Positions 1 to 8,434 are shown, counted from the first letter of the stretch. The stretch is 64,000 bases of DNA from an uncultured Chthonomonas sp. (GCA_903859705.1 CAIONQ010000076.1:62001-126000); one strand, 5' to 3'. Translations and numbers: made by a program. The notes: generated by a model not told the origin, from the letters alone.

Positions 1-1
1 G

Positions 2-1561
2 AAACTGTCGGTCTGCGCGGCCATTCTGGCTGCCGCAACGCCGTCTACGGCTCAAACACCGCCATTTAGCGGTGTGTATGCCGTTGTGGGCGCGCGGATT
101 GAGGTTGGAGACGGGCGCGTAATAGAAAAAGGCACCGTGGTGGTTCGCAACGGAGTTATCGTTGCAGTAGGTGCCGATGTAAAAGCTCCGGCAGATGCCG
201 AAGTAATTAAGGGCGACGGGCTCACGGTTTACCCGGGCTTTATAGATGGTTACTCCAGCAAGGGAGTTACTGTGCCGGATGGCCAGCCTGCACAGGATAC
301 TCCACCAGATACCGGCACCGAGGCTCCGCCCTTTATGCGCGAAGCAAACCGAAAGGGGATTCGGCCAGAGGTTAAGGCGGCAGACCTTCTTACGATTACG
401 GATGATTTTGCAAAACCCGCGCGTTCGGCCGGTTTTGTAACAGAAATGATCTCTCCTTCTGGTGGAACCATTAATGGCCTCGGTGCCCTTGTTAATCTGA
501 ATGGCCTGCCCCGTCGAGATAGCGTTGTGCTTCCCACAACTACCATGGATTTTTCGTTCGGTACAAGCGGCTCTGGTTACCCGGGCAGCCCGATGGGCAT
601 TATTGCTCTTACCCGCCAAACGCTGTACGATGCACGTCGATTTCGCACTCTCAAATCTCAGTTCGCTTCTGGAGGCGCTGTCCGCCCGCCCGATGATCCC
701 GTTCTGCTTGCGCTTCAGTCCGTTATAACAGGGGAAGTTCCCGCTCTTTACGCCGCCAACAGTGAGCGTGAAATTCGGCGAGCATCCGCAATGGCAGATG
801 AATTCCGCTTAAACCTCTGGATCAACGGCGGTCTTGAGGCCTATAAGGCAGCAGACCTGCTTAAGAAGAAGCAGATACCTGTAATCGTTAGCCTCAACTT
901 TGGTCAGGATCCGGGCGCACCACCTGCACCGGCCCCCGCTCCGCCTGCTGCGGGCGGCCCTCCTACTATTGCTCCACCGGCAGGCGCGCCAGCGGGTGCT
1001 CCTACTCCGGGTGCTCCCGCAGGGCAGCGACCCGCCGGCGGCCGAAGAAACCGTGGCGCTGGCGGCGCACCACCTGCAGCCCCCGGCGTACCGGCTGTGC
1101 CTGCGGCCCCAGGTGCCGCGCCCGCTGCAGCTGCAGAGCCAGATCCCACACCAAAAGAGGTGCTGGATGAGCGCCACAAAAAGTGGGAAGAGAAGACAGC
1201 CAACGCGGCAAAACTCTATGCTGCCGGGGTTCCCATGGTCTTCTCTACACAGGGCGTTCGAAACCCCGCAGAGTTTCTTACAAACCTGCGCAAAGCCATT
1301 GCCGCTGGCCTGCCTCGTGCCGCAGCACTCAAGGCACTTACCATTGATGCCGCCCGCCTGTTTAAGGTGGATAAGCACCTTGGCACCATAGAAAAGGGCA
1401 AAACCGCATCGCTGGTTGTTATGACCGGTGATTTTGTGGATGCCAAAACTACGGTACAGGCAGTGATAATCGACCGCGTTAAGTTTGAACCTGCCAAAGA
1501 CTCCGGTCCACTGATCCAGATGCCGGCCAGACGCCGACCGGGAGGCGACGATGAGAACTAA
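2..1561 (+). CDS. Secreted amidohydrolase-like protein, degenerate, 5' truncated
   Basis: The frame is open to base 2 and the first readable residues (KLSVCAAILAAATPSTAQT) look like the end of a signal peptide, so the true start lies just outside the window and the GTG at 74 is internal. The fold is amidohydrolase-like: a small beta-sandwich start (YAVVGARIEVGDG), then VYPGFIDG, and a C-terminal KGKTASLVVMTGDF return to the sandwich. The metal-binding HxH expected after FIDG is replaced by YSS, so catalysis by the usual metal mechanism is doubtful. A long Ala/Pro/Gly-rich low-complexity insert occupies about bases 905-1150. The protein resembles the C-terminal half of the next gene, whose ATG lies inside this gene's 3' end (11-nt overlap), so the two are probably co-translated. 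Substrate is unknown. Confidence 0.8.
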   Translation, partial: KLSVCAAILAAATPSTAQTPPFSGVYAVVGARIEVGDGRVIEKGTVVVRNGVIVAVGADVKAPADAEVIKGDGLTVYPGFIDGYSSKGVTVPDGQPAQDTPPDTGTEAPPFMREANRKGIRPEVKAADLLTITDDFAKPARSAGFVTEMISPSGGTINGLGALVNLNGLPRRDSVVLPTTTMDFSFGTSGSGYPGSPMGIIALTRQTLYDARRFRTLKSQFASGGAVRPPDDPVLLALQSVITGEVPALYAANSEREIRRASAMADEFRLNLWINGGLEAYKAADLLKKKQIPVIVSLNFGQDPGAPPAPAPAPPAAGGPPTIAPPAGAPAGAPTPGAPAGQRPAGGRRNRGAGGAPPAAPGVPAVPAAPGAAPAAAAEPDPTPKEVLDERHKKWEEKTANAAKLYAAGVPMVFSTQGVRNPAEFLTNLRKAIAAGLPRAAALKALTIDAARLFKVDKHLGTIEKGKTASLVVMTGDFVDAKTTVQAVIIDRVKFEPAKDSGPLIQMPARRRPGGDDEN

Positions 1562-4316
1562 GAAAAACGTCAAGGGCCAAAGCAAATCTGGAACAAACAC
1601 CGTCCGAAATTTGATAGCTAACAGGAATTCGAGCAGAAACTTGAATCGAAACAGTTCCCTATGGTTGCTTCCGGCAGCCCTCTTAACGCTAGCTACTCCG
1701 TTTGCAACAGTGCTCGCACAGGCACCCACAAAACCGGCTGCTAAACTGCCATTTGAGCTGGAAGCAGACCGCATCCCGGCAATAAAAACAACCGGTAGCT
1801 GCCTTTTAAAGGGTGGAACCGTAATTACGGCAGGGCAGGCAGATCAGGTCTCCACAGATGTTTTGATTGTTGGCGGCAAAATCAAGCAGATTGGCAAAGG
1901 CATCAGCGTGCCGGCAGACGTGCCGGTGATTGATTGTACTGGCAGGTTTGTTACGCCCGGTATCATCGATGCGCACTCGCATATCGGTGTGGACGGAATT
2001 AATGAGGGATCGGATAGCATCACTGCCGAAGTACGAATGAAGGATGTTATCGATCCAGATCAAATCTCCTGGTATCGCCAGCTGTCTTCTGGCGTAACCT
2101 CTGCGCTTGTGCTGCATGGCAGCGCCAACGCCATTGGTGGCCAGAGCGTGGTGGTTAAGCTCAAGTACAAGCATCCCGTGGAAGACATTGTCGTGGCAGA
2201 TGCTCCAAGAATGATCAAGTTCGCGCTTGGGGAAAACGTAAAACAATCTAATCGGGGTGGGTTTAACGGCCCAACACGCTTCCCATCTACTCGCATGGGT
2301 GTTGAGGCCGTGTATCGGCGTGGATTTGAGGCGGCCAAAACGTACGTTGCTGAATGGGATGCGTACAGTAAAGAGCGGCTAACCAACCCTTTTGCTACGC
2401 CGCCCCGCAAAGATATACGGCTGGAGACACTTGCGGATATTCTGCGTGGTGCAATTCGGGTTCAGTGCCACGGTTATCGCGCAGATGAGCTTGCAATGAT
2501 GGTGCGCCTGAGCCAGGAGTACCACTTCAGCCTGGTGCTGCAGCATGCGCTTGAGGCGTACAAGATTACGCCAGAAATCAAGGCTGCTGGGGTGGGGGTT
2601 TCCACGTTTGCCGATGCATGGGCATATAAGGTGGAAGCAAACGACGCTATTCCGTTCAACGCAGCCCTGTGCTTAAATGCGGGCATCATCACTTCGGTAA
2701 ACAGTGATAATCCGGCTGGCACTGACAGGCTGAATATCGAAGCCGCCAACTGCATGAAGTTTGGTGGCGTTACGGCAGATGAGGCGCTGCGCCTCATCAC
2801 CATAAACCCTGCAATCCAGCTGGGTATTGCGCACCGAACGGGCTCTCTGGAAGCAGGCAAAGATGGCGACGTTGTTGTTTGGAGTGGCCATCCACTAAGC
2901 GTCTACTCCAAGTGTGATCTCACTATTATCGAAGGCGAAACGCTGTATCAGCGCCGTGATGCATTCAAATTGGATAGCCTTTCGGTGCTTGCGAAGGCAT
3001 TACCCGGTGCAGCGCTGTCACCAGCTCTCCCGATGTACAAAACGGGTGGTGCGGATACCGTAACTCCGCCGGTTTTGGCAGATGCCGCTGCCTATGCAAT
3101 TGTGGGCGCCACCATCCACCCCGTTGCGGGCGCAGACATTCCTGAGGGAACTGTTGTTATTGCTGACGGCAAGATTGTGGCCGCTGGCAAGAGCGTTAAG
3201 ATCCCTGCTGGCGCGCTGAAGGTTGCTGGCAAGGGGCTGCACGTTTACCCGGGCCTAATTGATGCAGGTTCTGGCATAGGATTGATGGAGATTGAGTCGG
3301 TAGCGGCCACCATCGATGCATCAGAATCTGGCGAATTTCAGCCCGATCTGCTGGCGAGCAGCGCCGTAAATCCTGGCAGCGAACACTGGGCTATCGCCCG
3401 AAACAACGGTATCACCACAGCCGCAGTAACGCCATCTGGCGGCACCGTATCTGGCCAGATAGGTATTCTCAACCTGGCGGGCTGGACCCCGAAACTGATG
3501 CAGATTAAGCAGGCTTATGCCCTGCGGGTGAACTTCCCGGAGGCACGCGTTTCCGCCCGGTTTGCTGCCTTCTTACCGCCGGATCAGCTTCAGCAGATCA
3601 AAGACCGCGATACCCAGAGGGTGAAGCTCCTCAAAGATTACTTTGAGAAGGCAAAACGCTATGCTGCAGCACGTGCTGCAAGAGCTACTGCGTTTGATCC
3701 GCAGTTGGAGGCAATGGTCCCGTATGCGTCCGGCAAGAGCCCCATTGTTTTCAATGTAAGTTCAAGGGCCGGCGTAAAACAGGCCATTCAGTTTGCTGAA
3801 GATAACGGCCTCAAGGCTATACTGTCCGGTGGCTCCGATGCGTGGAAAGAGGCAGAACTGCTTGCAACCAAACACATCCCGTATCTTCTTTCTATCCCGG
3901 TAAATAACAGCATCGCAGAGGTTAGCCCCACAGAAGACTACGATCCCGTTGATACCGTGTGGTCTGCAGCGGCAATCCTGAAACGAGCGGGAGTAAAGCT
4001 GGCTTTCCAAACAGGCAGCGCCTCCGAAGTTAAGAACCTTCCACGCCAGGTCGGGATTATGTGTGCCTATGGCCTCAGCCAGGCTGATGCCCTGAAGGCG
4101 CTTACGCTGGATGCAGCCGAGGTTCTGGGCGTGCAGGATCAGGTGGGAAGCATCTCCGCCGGCAAAATCGCCAACATACTGGTAACAGATGGGGACCCAC
4201 TGGAAGCGTGTACCCACATCAAGCACCTGTTCATCAGCGGCAAACCCATTCGCCTCGAAAGCCGCCACACGCAGCTGTACGATCTATATCGCCAGCGCCT
4301 GAAAGATATCAGGTAA
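1551..4316 (+). CDS. Exported tandem amidohydrolase, active N-half and degenerate C-half
   Basis: 921 aa. The ATG at 1551 has a GGGAGG site 5 nt upstream, which fixes the start despite an unusually long Asn/Arg/Ser-rich N-region (about 35 residues) before the hydrophobic signal segment ending ATVLAQA. Two amidohydrolase-superfamily units follow. The first keeps the metal ligands: HSH in GIIDAHSHIG, His in VQCHGYR, His in LVLQHALE, and Asp in SVNSDNP. The second starts near residue 510 (YAIVGATIHP) and has GLIDAGSGIG in place of the HxH motif, so it appears inactive. Related enzymes cleave C-N bonds in cyclic amides, imidazolones or dipeptides, but the substrate cannot be assigned. The preceding gene is a paralogue of the second unit. 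Periplasmic or extracellular location is inferred from the signal. Confidence 0.85.
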   Translation: MRTKKNVKGQSKSGTNTVRNLIANRNSSRNLNRNSSLWLLPAALLTLATPFATVLAQAPTKPAAKLPFELEADRIPAIKTTGSCLLKGGTVITAGQADQVSTDVLIVGGKIKQIGKGISVPADVPVIDCTGRFVTPGIIDAHSHIGVDGINEGSDSITAEVRMKDVIDPDQISWYRQLSSGVTSALVLHGSANAIGGQSVVVKLKYKHPVEDIVVADAPRMIKFALGENVKQSNRGGFNGPTRFPSTRMGVEAVYRRGFEAAKTYVAEWDAYSKERLTNPFATPPRKDIRLETLADILRGAIRVQCHGYRADELAMMVRLSQEYHFSLVLQHALEAYKITPEIKAAGVGVSTFADAWAYKVEANDAIPFNAALCLNAGIITSVNSDNPAGTDRLNIEAANCMKFGGVTADEALRLITINPAIQLGIAHRTGSLEAGKDGDVVVWSGHPLSVYSKCDLTIIEGETLYQRRDAFKLDSLSVLAKALPGAALSPALPMYKTGGADTVTPPVLADAAAYAIVGATIHPVAGADIPEGTVVIADGKIVAAGKSVKIPAGALKVAGKGLHVYPGLIDAGSGIGLMEIESVAATIDASESGEFQPDLLASSAVNPGSEHWAIARNNGITTAAVTPSGGTVSGQIGILNLAGWTPKLMQIKQAYALRVNFPEARVSARFAAFLPPDQLQQIKDRDTQRVKLLKDYFEKAKRYAAARAARATAFDPQLEAMVPYASGKSPIVFNVSSRAGVKQAIQFAEDNGLKAILSGGSDAWKEAELLATKHIPYLLSIPVNNSIAEVSPTEDYDPVDTVWSAAAILKRAGVKLAFQTGSASEVKNLPRQVGIMCAYGLSQADALKALTLDAAEVLGVQDQVGSISAGKIANILVTDGDPLEACTHIKHLFISGKPIRLESRHTQLYDLYRQRLKDIR

Positions 4317-4384
4317 GGGAAAAGGGAACGAGGTAAGAGGGAACGAGGAAAGACTCGGGAACTGGGGGAACGAGGGGAACCTGG
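4317..4384 (+). repeat. Intergenic polypurine GGGAACGAGG-type repeat
   Basis: Immediately after the stop codon lies a G/A-only tract built of GGGAACGAGG-like units (GGGAACGAGG at two places, GGGGAACGAGGGGAAC near the end). Closely similar sequence occurs on the minus strand at 51717-51777, again just after a stop codon, and at 56698-56732. Function is unknown; it looks like a dispersed simple repeat. Confidence 0.6.
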
Positions 4385-4404
4385 TTTAACATAACATTCA
4401 AAAG

Positions 4405-4438
4405 GCGCGCACTATGCATCCAGATGCAGAGTGCGCGC
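4405..4438 (+). terminator. Strong hairpin after the amidohydrolase operon
   Basis: A 16-bp inverted repeat, GCGCGCACTATGCATC with GATGCAGAGTGCGCGC and one mismatch, has a 2-nt centre. A T-rich stretch (TTTGCGTTTTTG) follows about 5 nt later. It sits about 90 nt past the amidohydrolase stop codon and is likely its transcription terminator, although the T tract is interrupted. Confidence 0.55.
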
Positions 4439-4601
4439 TAATTTGCGTTTTTGTATCGCATTCAGAACTACCTATTACCATACGGCGCGCGCGTCCTGCG
4501 TGCAAAAACAGTGCCCTCCCAATACGATTTATAGATTTATCTCAAAAGCGCAGTTAGGGTTAATGGAAAACAACTACACCTGCCTAATCAAAATCACAAT
4601 G

Positions 4602-4630
4602 TTGACAATCACGTGTCGCGTAATTATAAT
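4602..4630 (+). promoter_or_regulatory. Perfect consensus sigma-70 type promoter
   Basis: TTGACA at 4602-4607 and TATAAT at 4625-4630 are separated by exactly 17 nt. Both hexamers match the consensus completely. Transcription is expected to begin near 4637, into DNA with no convincing open reading frame. Confidence 0.75.
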
Positions 4631-4636
4631 CACATA

Positions 4637-4825
4637 GACTGGTGTCGGTAGAACGACATAGATTCCAGATTCCAAAGTATCGGATTGCACTAATACCGGC
4701 TGCCTCCGCGACTGCGGTGTTTTGTGCCAACCGGAAGGCGTTTAACGCACCGATTGCGTTGGCAGGTGGCATGTACAACTGGGGATTGTCCTAAAGTTAC
4801 GCTGACATTCATCAATGTCTTTTTT
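4637..4825 (+). ncRNA. Candidate small RNA or structured leader with intrinsic terminator
   Basis: The region between the perfect promoter (4602-4630) and a textbook terminator (GACATT-CATC-AATGTC at 4804-4819 followed by TTTTTT) is about 190 nt and has no good ORF. It can form several helices: TGTCG/CGACA near 4650, CCGC/GCGG near 4710, and TGCCAAC pairing with GTTGGCA around 4725-4765, extended inside by CGG/CCG and GCG/CGC. It also holds a tandem AGATTCC repeat near 4661. It matches no riboswitch or housekeeping RNA I know by its motifs. It is either a stand-alone small RNA or an attenuator leader for the membrane-protein gene starting at 4897. Confidence 0.5.
4804..4825 (+). terminator. 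Rho-independent terminator of the 4637 transcript
   Basis: A 6-bp stem GACATT/AATGTC with a CATC loop is followed directly by six T residues. A second perfect 10-bp hairpin (GCAGCCGCCG with CGGCGGCTGC, 4826-4856, 11-nt loop) begins at the end of the T run, so the two structures sit back to back. Confidence 0.7.
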
Positions 4826-4896
4826 GCAGCCGCCGTGCGAACTTCTCGGCGGCTGCACAGTGATTGTCTTCTTTGGGAAATAGGAGTTAGACACCA

Positions 4897-5226
4897 GTGA
4901 CTGCAGGTTTTAAGGCGATCCGGTTAGTGGCAGCAGTAATGCTCATGTTTAGTAGTTTGAGCTTTGTGAATGCAATTGTGCATCGCAGTCAAGCAATACA
5001 CTTTGGAATTGCACTTGCAATCTTGGCAACACCAAACGCCGTATTCCTCAGGCCCAACAACAGTTTATTGCAGCCCGAGATTCTGCCTGAGATAGCCATG
5101 GCATTTGTCTTTGCGATGTTAGAGATCACATTCGGGATGTGTCGAGCAAGCGTACAATTGAGTATGTTATCGATGTCGGTATCATTTGTTGTGCGCTCAG
5201 TTCTTCGGTTACGCAGGCTGAAATAG
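4897..5226 (+). CDS. Small hypothetical membrane protein
   Basis: 109 aa with a GTG start about 10 nt after TAGGAG. The sequence is rich in hydrophobic stretches: a signal-like or TM segment at about residues 8-26, another at about 36-50, and a third at about 67-100. The end is basic (RSVLRLRRLK). No family is recognised. It lies 72 nt downstream of an intrinsic terminator and 40 nt after a second hairpin, so read-through control is possible. Coding status is moderate because there is no known homologue and the codon pattern is only fairly typical of neighbours. Confidence 0.4.
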   Translation: MTAGFKAIRLVAAVMLMFSSLSFVNAIVHRSQAIHFGIALAILATPNAVFLRPNNSLLQPEILPEIAMAFVFAMLEITFGMCRASVQLSMLSMSVSFVVRSVLRLRRLK

Positions 5227-5822
5227 CACATCTTTCGTGAGGCGCTACGCATCTATTGATTAGTTATCACTCCATGTTCTTTAGTGCCTGAGTGTGTATA
5301 AAAAGCGGTATGCCTCCATTCATTGAGATCTTAGAGCATTGCAGGTTGGAATTCCCAACTGATGCTGCCTGGAGAAAAAGCCTCTGACTAGAAGCGGGTC
5401 CGAAAAGGCTGTATTTTTGCTACACCGCCTTGCTGAACGCCTGCGAACTGTTACTGATTTTCGAAGCTGTGGTTTCACCTGTTTTATTGGCGCGTCGCCG
5501 ATCCCGTCAATTTTTTGCTTGCTGGTCGCTTCGCGACCTCATGAATTCAGCGCTGAAGGCGCGCCATACGATAGCGAAGGGCGATAGCCCTGGTAATCCT
5601 CGGGCAAAACCTCTCCCCTCCCTGTTGCAGCGCCTGTTGCCGCGCCTGTGGCGCGGCAACAGGAAGGGGATTGAATTATTTGACCATCTAATTTCCAGCC
5701 CTGCCGGGCTTCGCTATCGTATACAGCCCCGTTGGGGCTGCCGGCCAGGCCATACTGTCTTTCTTCACTCAGAAGCGCACATTGGATGTTCTTTCGTTAG
5801 GTATACATTGAAAGGTGGACGA
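5227..5822. other. Long intergenic region with palindromic repeats
   Basis: About 600 nt without a supported gene. An open frame runs in from 5430, but its first 131 codons lie in the palindromic repeat cluster and have no coding character; the supported start is the ATG at 5823. The central part (about 5480-5760) is a cluster of hairpins described separately. Confidence 0.55.
5480..5760. repeat. Cluster of palindromic repeats, REP/MITE-like
   Basis: Several inverted repeats are packed together: GGTCGC/GCGACC at 5524-5538; a perfect 14-bp stem CCTGTTGCCGCGCC/GGCGCGGCAACAGG at 5633-5663 with a 3-nt loop; and CAGCCCC/GGGGCTG at 5724-5740. The motif ATACGATAGCGAAG near 5566-5579 recurs inverted as CTTCGCTATCGTAT near 5709-5722, so the whole block has dyad symmetry. 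This resembles non-autonomous palindromic elements found between genes in many genomes. No transposase is present nearby. Confidence 0.6.
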
Positions 5823-6314
5823 ATGAAGCGGCAAGCGATTTATGTTTCAATTGCAATTGCAGTAGTTATATTGGCGATTGCAAGAGTGGCAAACAATGAA
5901 CCAGTTAGTCAAACGTTCAGCGCTGAAACACCGGAGTTCAGTTACGGTTTGCGTATCTCCAGAGATACTGGCAAGGCGCAGGTATTTATAACTTCTAAGC
6001 TTAGACGCCCTGTTGTACTGGATGGTTATAAAAACGCATTCGAGATCAACATTATACAGCCTGGCGGAAAAACGGTGACCGTTCCAGATCTGCAGGTAAT
6101 TGATGATGTTGGGCCCGGCGATATCGATTGGGTAATTCTCGGCAGTTATACCGAGTTCACCTGCAACTTTGCATTACTGGGTGCCGAACACATAACCCAC
6201 GGGACCATACGGCTGGTATCCAGGCAGCGAGACTTTACCGGGAAGTCAGCGTACTTTGCGGACAAAGGGTGCATACGCGTGAAAATACCAGCATCGACAG
6301 AATGGAAGCTGTAG
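5823..6314 (+). CDS. Hypothetical protein with N-terminal membrane anchor or signal
   Basis: 163 aa. The ATG at 5823 is preceded by AAAGGTGG at a suitable distance, which is why I prefer it to the far upstream frame start. Residues 5-22 form one hydrophobic segment (signal anchor or uncleaved signal). The remainder looks like a small beta-rich exported domain (GLRISRDTGKAQVFITSKLRR ... VTVPDLQVIDDVGPGDIDW) with two cysteines. No family is recognised. It is followed 140 nt later by another membrane protein gene on the same strand. Confidence 0.6.
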   Translation: MKRQAIYVSIAIAVVILAIARVANNEPVSQTFSAETPEFSYGLRISRDTGKAQVFITSKLRRPVVLDGYKNAFEINIIQPGGKTVTVPDLQVIDDVGPGDIDWVILGSYTEFTCNFALLGAEHITHGTIRLVSRQRDFTGKSAYFADKGCIRVKIPASTEWKL

Positions 6315-6455
6315 CAGCCCGACCTAGTAAGCAGTCCTCATTCAGGCATTGCCCAGCCCCTGTGTCGGTTCCTTCATGCAATATCACTGTATCCAGGAAT
6401 TTCACAGTTTTTAGGTGTGGAGAGAAAATGTCCCGGGTATATAGAAACCACACTT

Positions 6456-6902
6456 ATGTCTGTACAATTCAAACGTATCCTTGTTGCATTGGCATTGATG
6501 GCTTCGCCCTGTATTCTGTTGGGTAGAATCGGCTTTACACTGGAGGGAGGGCTGGCAGTCTATGTCTCCGTCCCGGTGATGATCTGGTATATAGTGAAGA
6601 TGTTCCGGTGCTTCAAATTACAACAGCTCAGCGTTGTAGCCAGTTTTCTGAGTGTCTGCATGGCAGTAAGCTACCTTGGTGCCGCTGCGATGGTTGTGGG
6701 CGCGAGCGTTGCAGGTCACTATACCAAGATTGAGTGGGCGGTTCCATTTATTGGTTTCTATATACTATTACTGATTTGTCAGGTGAAATCTGTCGGATTT
6801 CCAGACGCACTGCAGCGGACCGTGTGGGTTATGACCGTGCTTGCTATTATCGTTTCAGCCAACATTTGGTTAGATGTTGCATTTCCTGAGGCCATGAAGT
6901 AA
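6456..6902 (+). CDS. Hypothetical four-TM membrane protein
   Basis: 148 aa from ATG 6456 (MSVQFKRILV). The frame is open to a GTG at 6417, but those codons have no membrane or coding character. Neither start has a strong ribosome-binding site. Four hydrophobic segments are visible at about residues 6-26, 33-50, 58-85 and 90-112, plus a possible fifth at about 118-140. No family is recognised. The preceding gene is also a membrane-anchored protein of unknown role. Confidence 0.5.
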   Translation: MSVQFKRILVALALMASPCILLGRIGFTLEGGLAVYVSVPVMIWYIVKMFRCFKLQQLSVVASFLSVCMAVSYLGAAAMVVGASVAGHYTKIEWAVPFIGFYILLLICQVKSVGFPDALQRTVWVMTVLAIIVSANIWLDVAFPEAMK

Positions 6903-7324
6903 TTCAGGCTCCCAGGGAACCGTCATTCACTGGTACACCTTGATTTGACCCAACCCCTCCAAATTTAGATTGCACGTTGATCGCTCGGATTCATTTCGGC
7001 CAATCCTGGGCCTATCGACCCAGGCTGCAGTACACCGGCCTATCGGGCCTTAATGCACAGTAGCGGCACTTCCCTTTGCCTCATTCCATCGCTCCTATAT
7101 TAACCATTTTGTTCGAGGTACGGCGTCTTAGCTTGCTCAAAAAGAGCCCTCATGCCCGTACCCCGCTCATCCGTCATGCGGCATTTTCCTTGACACCAAC
7201 ACCCAATACCGTGCATGCCGCCGCCCCCTCCTTGACATCCCCACTCCGCATCTTTATAATCCACTCAGAGTTCGGCTCGTAGTTTGCGCCGGGTATTAAT
7301 CGCATAGTGGCGGGGTACACAGGT
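6903..7324. other. Intergenic region with promoter and small hairpins
   Basis: About 420 nt. Two short stem-loops share the loop sequence CCTATCG: CCTGGG/CCCAGG at 7005-7024 and GGCC/GGCC near 7037-7050. They may mark the 3' end of the membrane-protein transcript but lack a T run. The promoter for the sugar module lies at 7232-7260. The short frame at 7076-7282 overlaps the promoter and is not supported. Confidence 0.5.
7232..7260 (+). promoter_or_regulatory. Perfect consensus promoter for the sugar oxidoreductase operon
   Basis: TTGACA (7232-7237), a 17-nt spacer and TATAAT (7255-7260). Transcription would start near 7267, giving a leader of about 58 nt before the ATG at 7325. No operator is evident. 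Confidence 0.75.
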
Positions 7325-8434
7325 ATGGGTTCCGTTGTTCAGGCTGGTCAGCAGGCATTTCGCAAGTGGCGCGTTGCAGGCATCAATTTCGATCACATGC
7401 ATATGGGCGATCTGCTACGGCAGGTGCATGAACATCCCGCCGCAGAGATTGTTGGTATTGCTGATCTCCAGCCGGAGCGCATGGTGGCTGCGGCTGCCAA
7501 CTTTGGCATCCCTGCCGATCGGCAGTTTACAGATCTTAGAGAGTGCATTCAAGTTACACAGCCGGATATTGTGCTGTTGTGCCCAAAAACCGGTGAACAT
7601 GCCGATTATGTGGAGTGGGTTTCCGAATTCGCCGTAAATGTGCTGGTAGAGAAGCCAATGGCGGCTACCCTTGCCGATGCCGACCGCATGCTGCGCGCCA
7701 TGGAACAATCTGGCAAAACCATGGTTATCAACTGGCCGCTGGCGTGGTATCCGCCACATGTAACCGCGCACCGGCTGGTTACGGAGGGCGCCATTGGTAA
7801 GGTTATTGAAGTGCACTATTACGATGGCAACCAGGGCCCTCTGCGCCACATTGCCGATAAAGTTGAGGTAGATGGTGCTGAGGCGGCACGCCTGAAGTCT
7901 TCTGCGTGGTGGTATCAAAAGGCGGCCGGTGGAGGATCACTACAGGATTATCTTGGATATGGTGTAACGCTAGGCACCTGGTATCACGGGGGTGAGGCCC
8001 CTATAGAAGTGACCTGCATTGTGGATGAAACCCCTGGCCTTGAGGTGGATGAGCACAGCATTACGGTTGCGCGCTATGCACAAGGCCTCTCTAAGTATGA
8101 AACCCGCTGGGGCACTTTCACAAATCCGTGGACATTACAGCCACAGCCAAAGTGCGGATTTGTAATTGTTGGGGATAGGGGCACCATTGCAAGCTACGAT
8201 TATGAACAGACTATCAGAGTTCAGACACAGGATTCGCCTGAGGGATACGAGCTGCCTGTAGATACCCTGCAAGCCCCTCATCAAAACCCAATTCAATATC
8301 TAATTCATCTATTGGAAACCGGGAGCAAACCCGTGGGTCCGCTGGATCCGCATCTGTGCCGAACGGCACAGCGCATCGTAGAAACAGCCGTGCGCAGTGC
8401 AGCCGAGAAACGTACACTTCCGCTCGTGCCCTGA
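7325..8434 (+). CDS. Gfo/Idh/MocA family oxidoreductase
   Basis: 369 aa from ATG 7325, which has GGCGGGG about 9 nt upstream; an alternative GTG at 7307 lacks such a site. The family comprises NAD(P)-dependent dehydrogenases of sugars, inositols and amino sugars. The N-terminal Rossmann part contains AEIVGIADLQPERM and the family's EKP motif (VLVEKPMAATLADA). The C-terminal alpha/beta domain includes GGGSLQDYLGYG and a likely active-site His region (TWYHGGEAP). It is first in a three-gene operon with a second Gfo/Idh/MocA gene (33 nt downstream) and a ROK kinase, which suggests oxidation and phosphorylation of one sugar. The substrate cannot be deduced. Confidence 0.85.
   Translation: MGSVVQAGQQAFRKWRVAGINFDHMHMGDLLRQVHEHPAAEIVGIADLQPERMVAAAANFGIPADRQFTDLRECIQVTQPDIVLLCPKTGEHADYVEWVSEFAVNVLVEKPMAATLADADRMLRAMEQSGKTMVINWPLAWYPPHVTAHRLVTEGAIGKVIEVHYYDGNQGPLRHIADKVEVDGAEAARLKSSAWWYQKAAGGGSLQDYLGYGVTLGTWYHGGEAPIEVTCIVDETPGLEVDEHSITVARYAQGLSKYETRWGTFTNPWTLQPQPKCGFVIVGDRGTIASYDYEQTIRVQTQDSPEGYELPVDTLQAPHQNPIQYLIHLLETGSKPVGPLDPHLCRTAQRIVETAVRSAAEKRTLPLVP

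Noticed and set aside
809-1774. Long minus-strand open frame antisense to the amidohydrolases
   Set aside because: Shadow of the GC-rich Ala/Pro-coding stretch; Cys- and Arg-rich, with no domain pattern and no ribosome site.
4431-4778. Two short frames on opposite strands (4431-4637 plus, 4584-4778 minus)
   Set aside because: They overlap the promoter and the structured RNA region, lack ribosome sites and show no protein character.
5430-5822. N-terminal 131-codon extension of the 5823 gene
   Set aside because: It runs through the palindromic repeat cluster and has no coding character; the ATG at 5823 has a good ribosome site.
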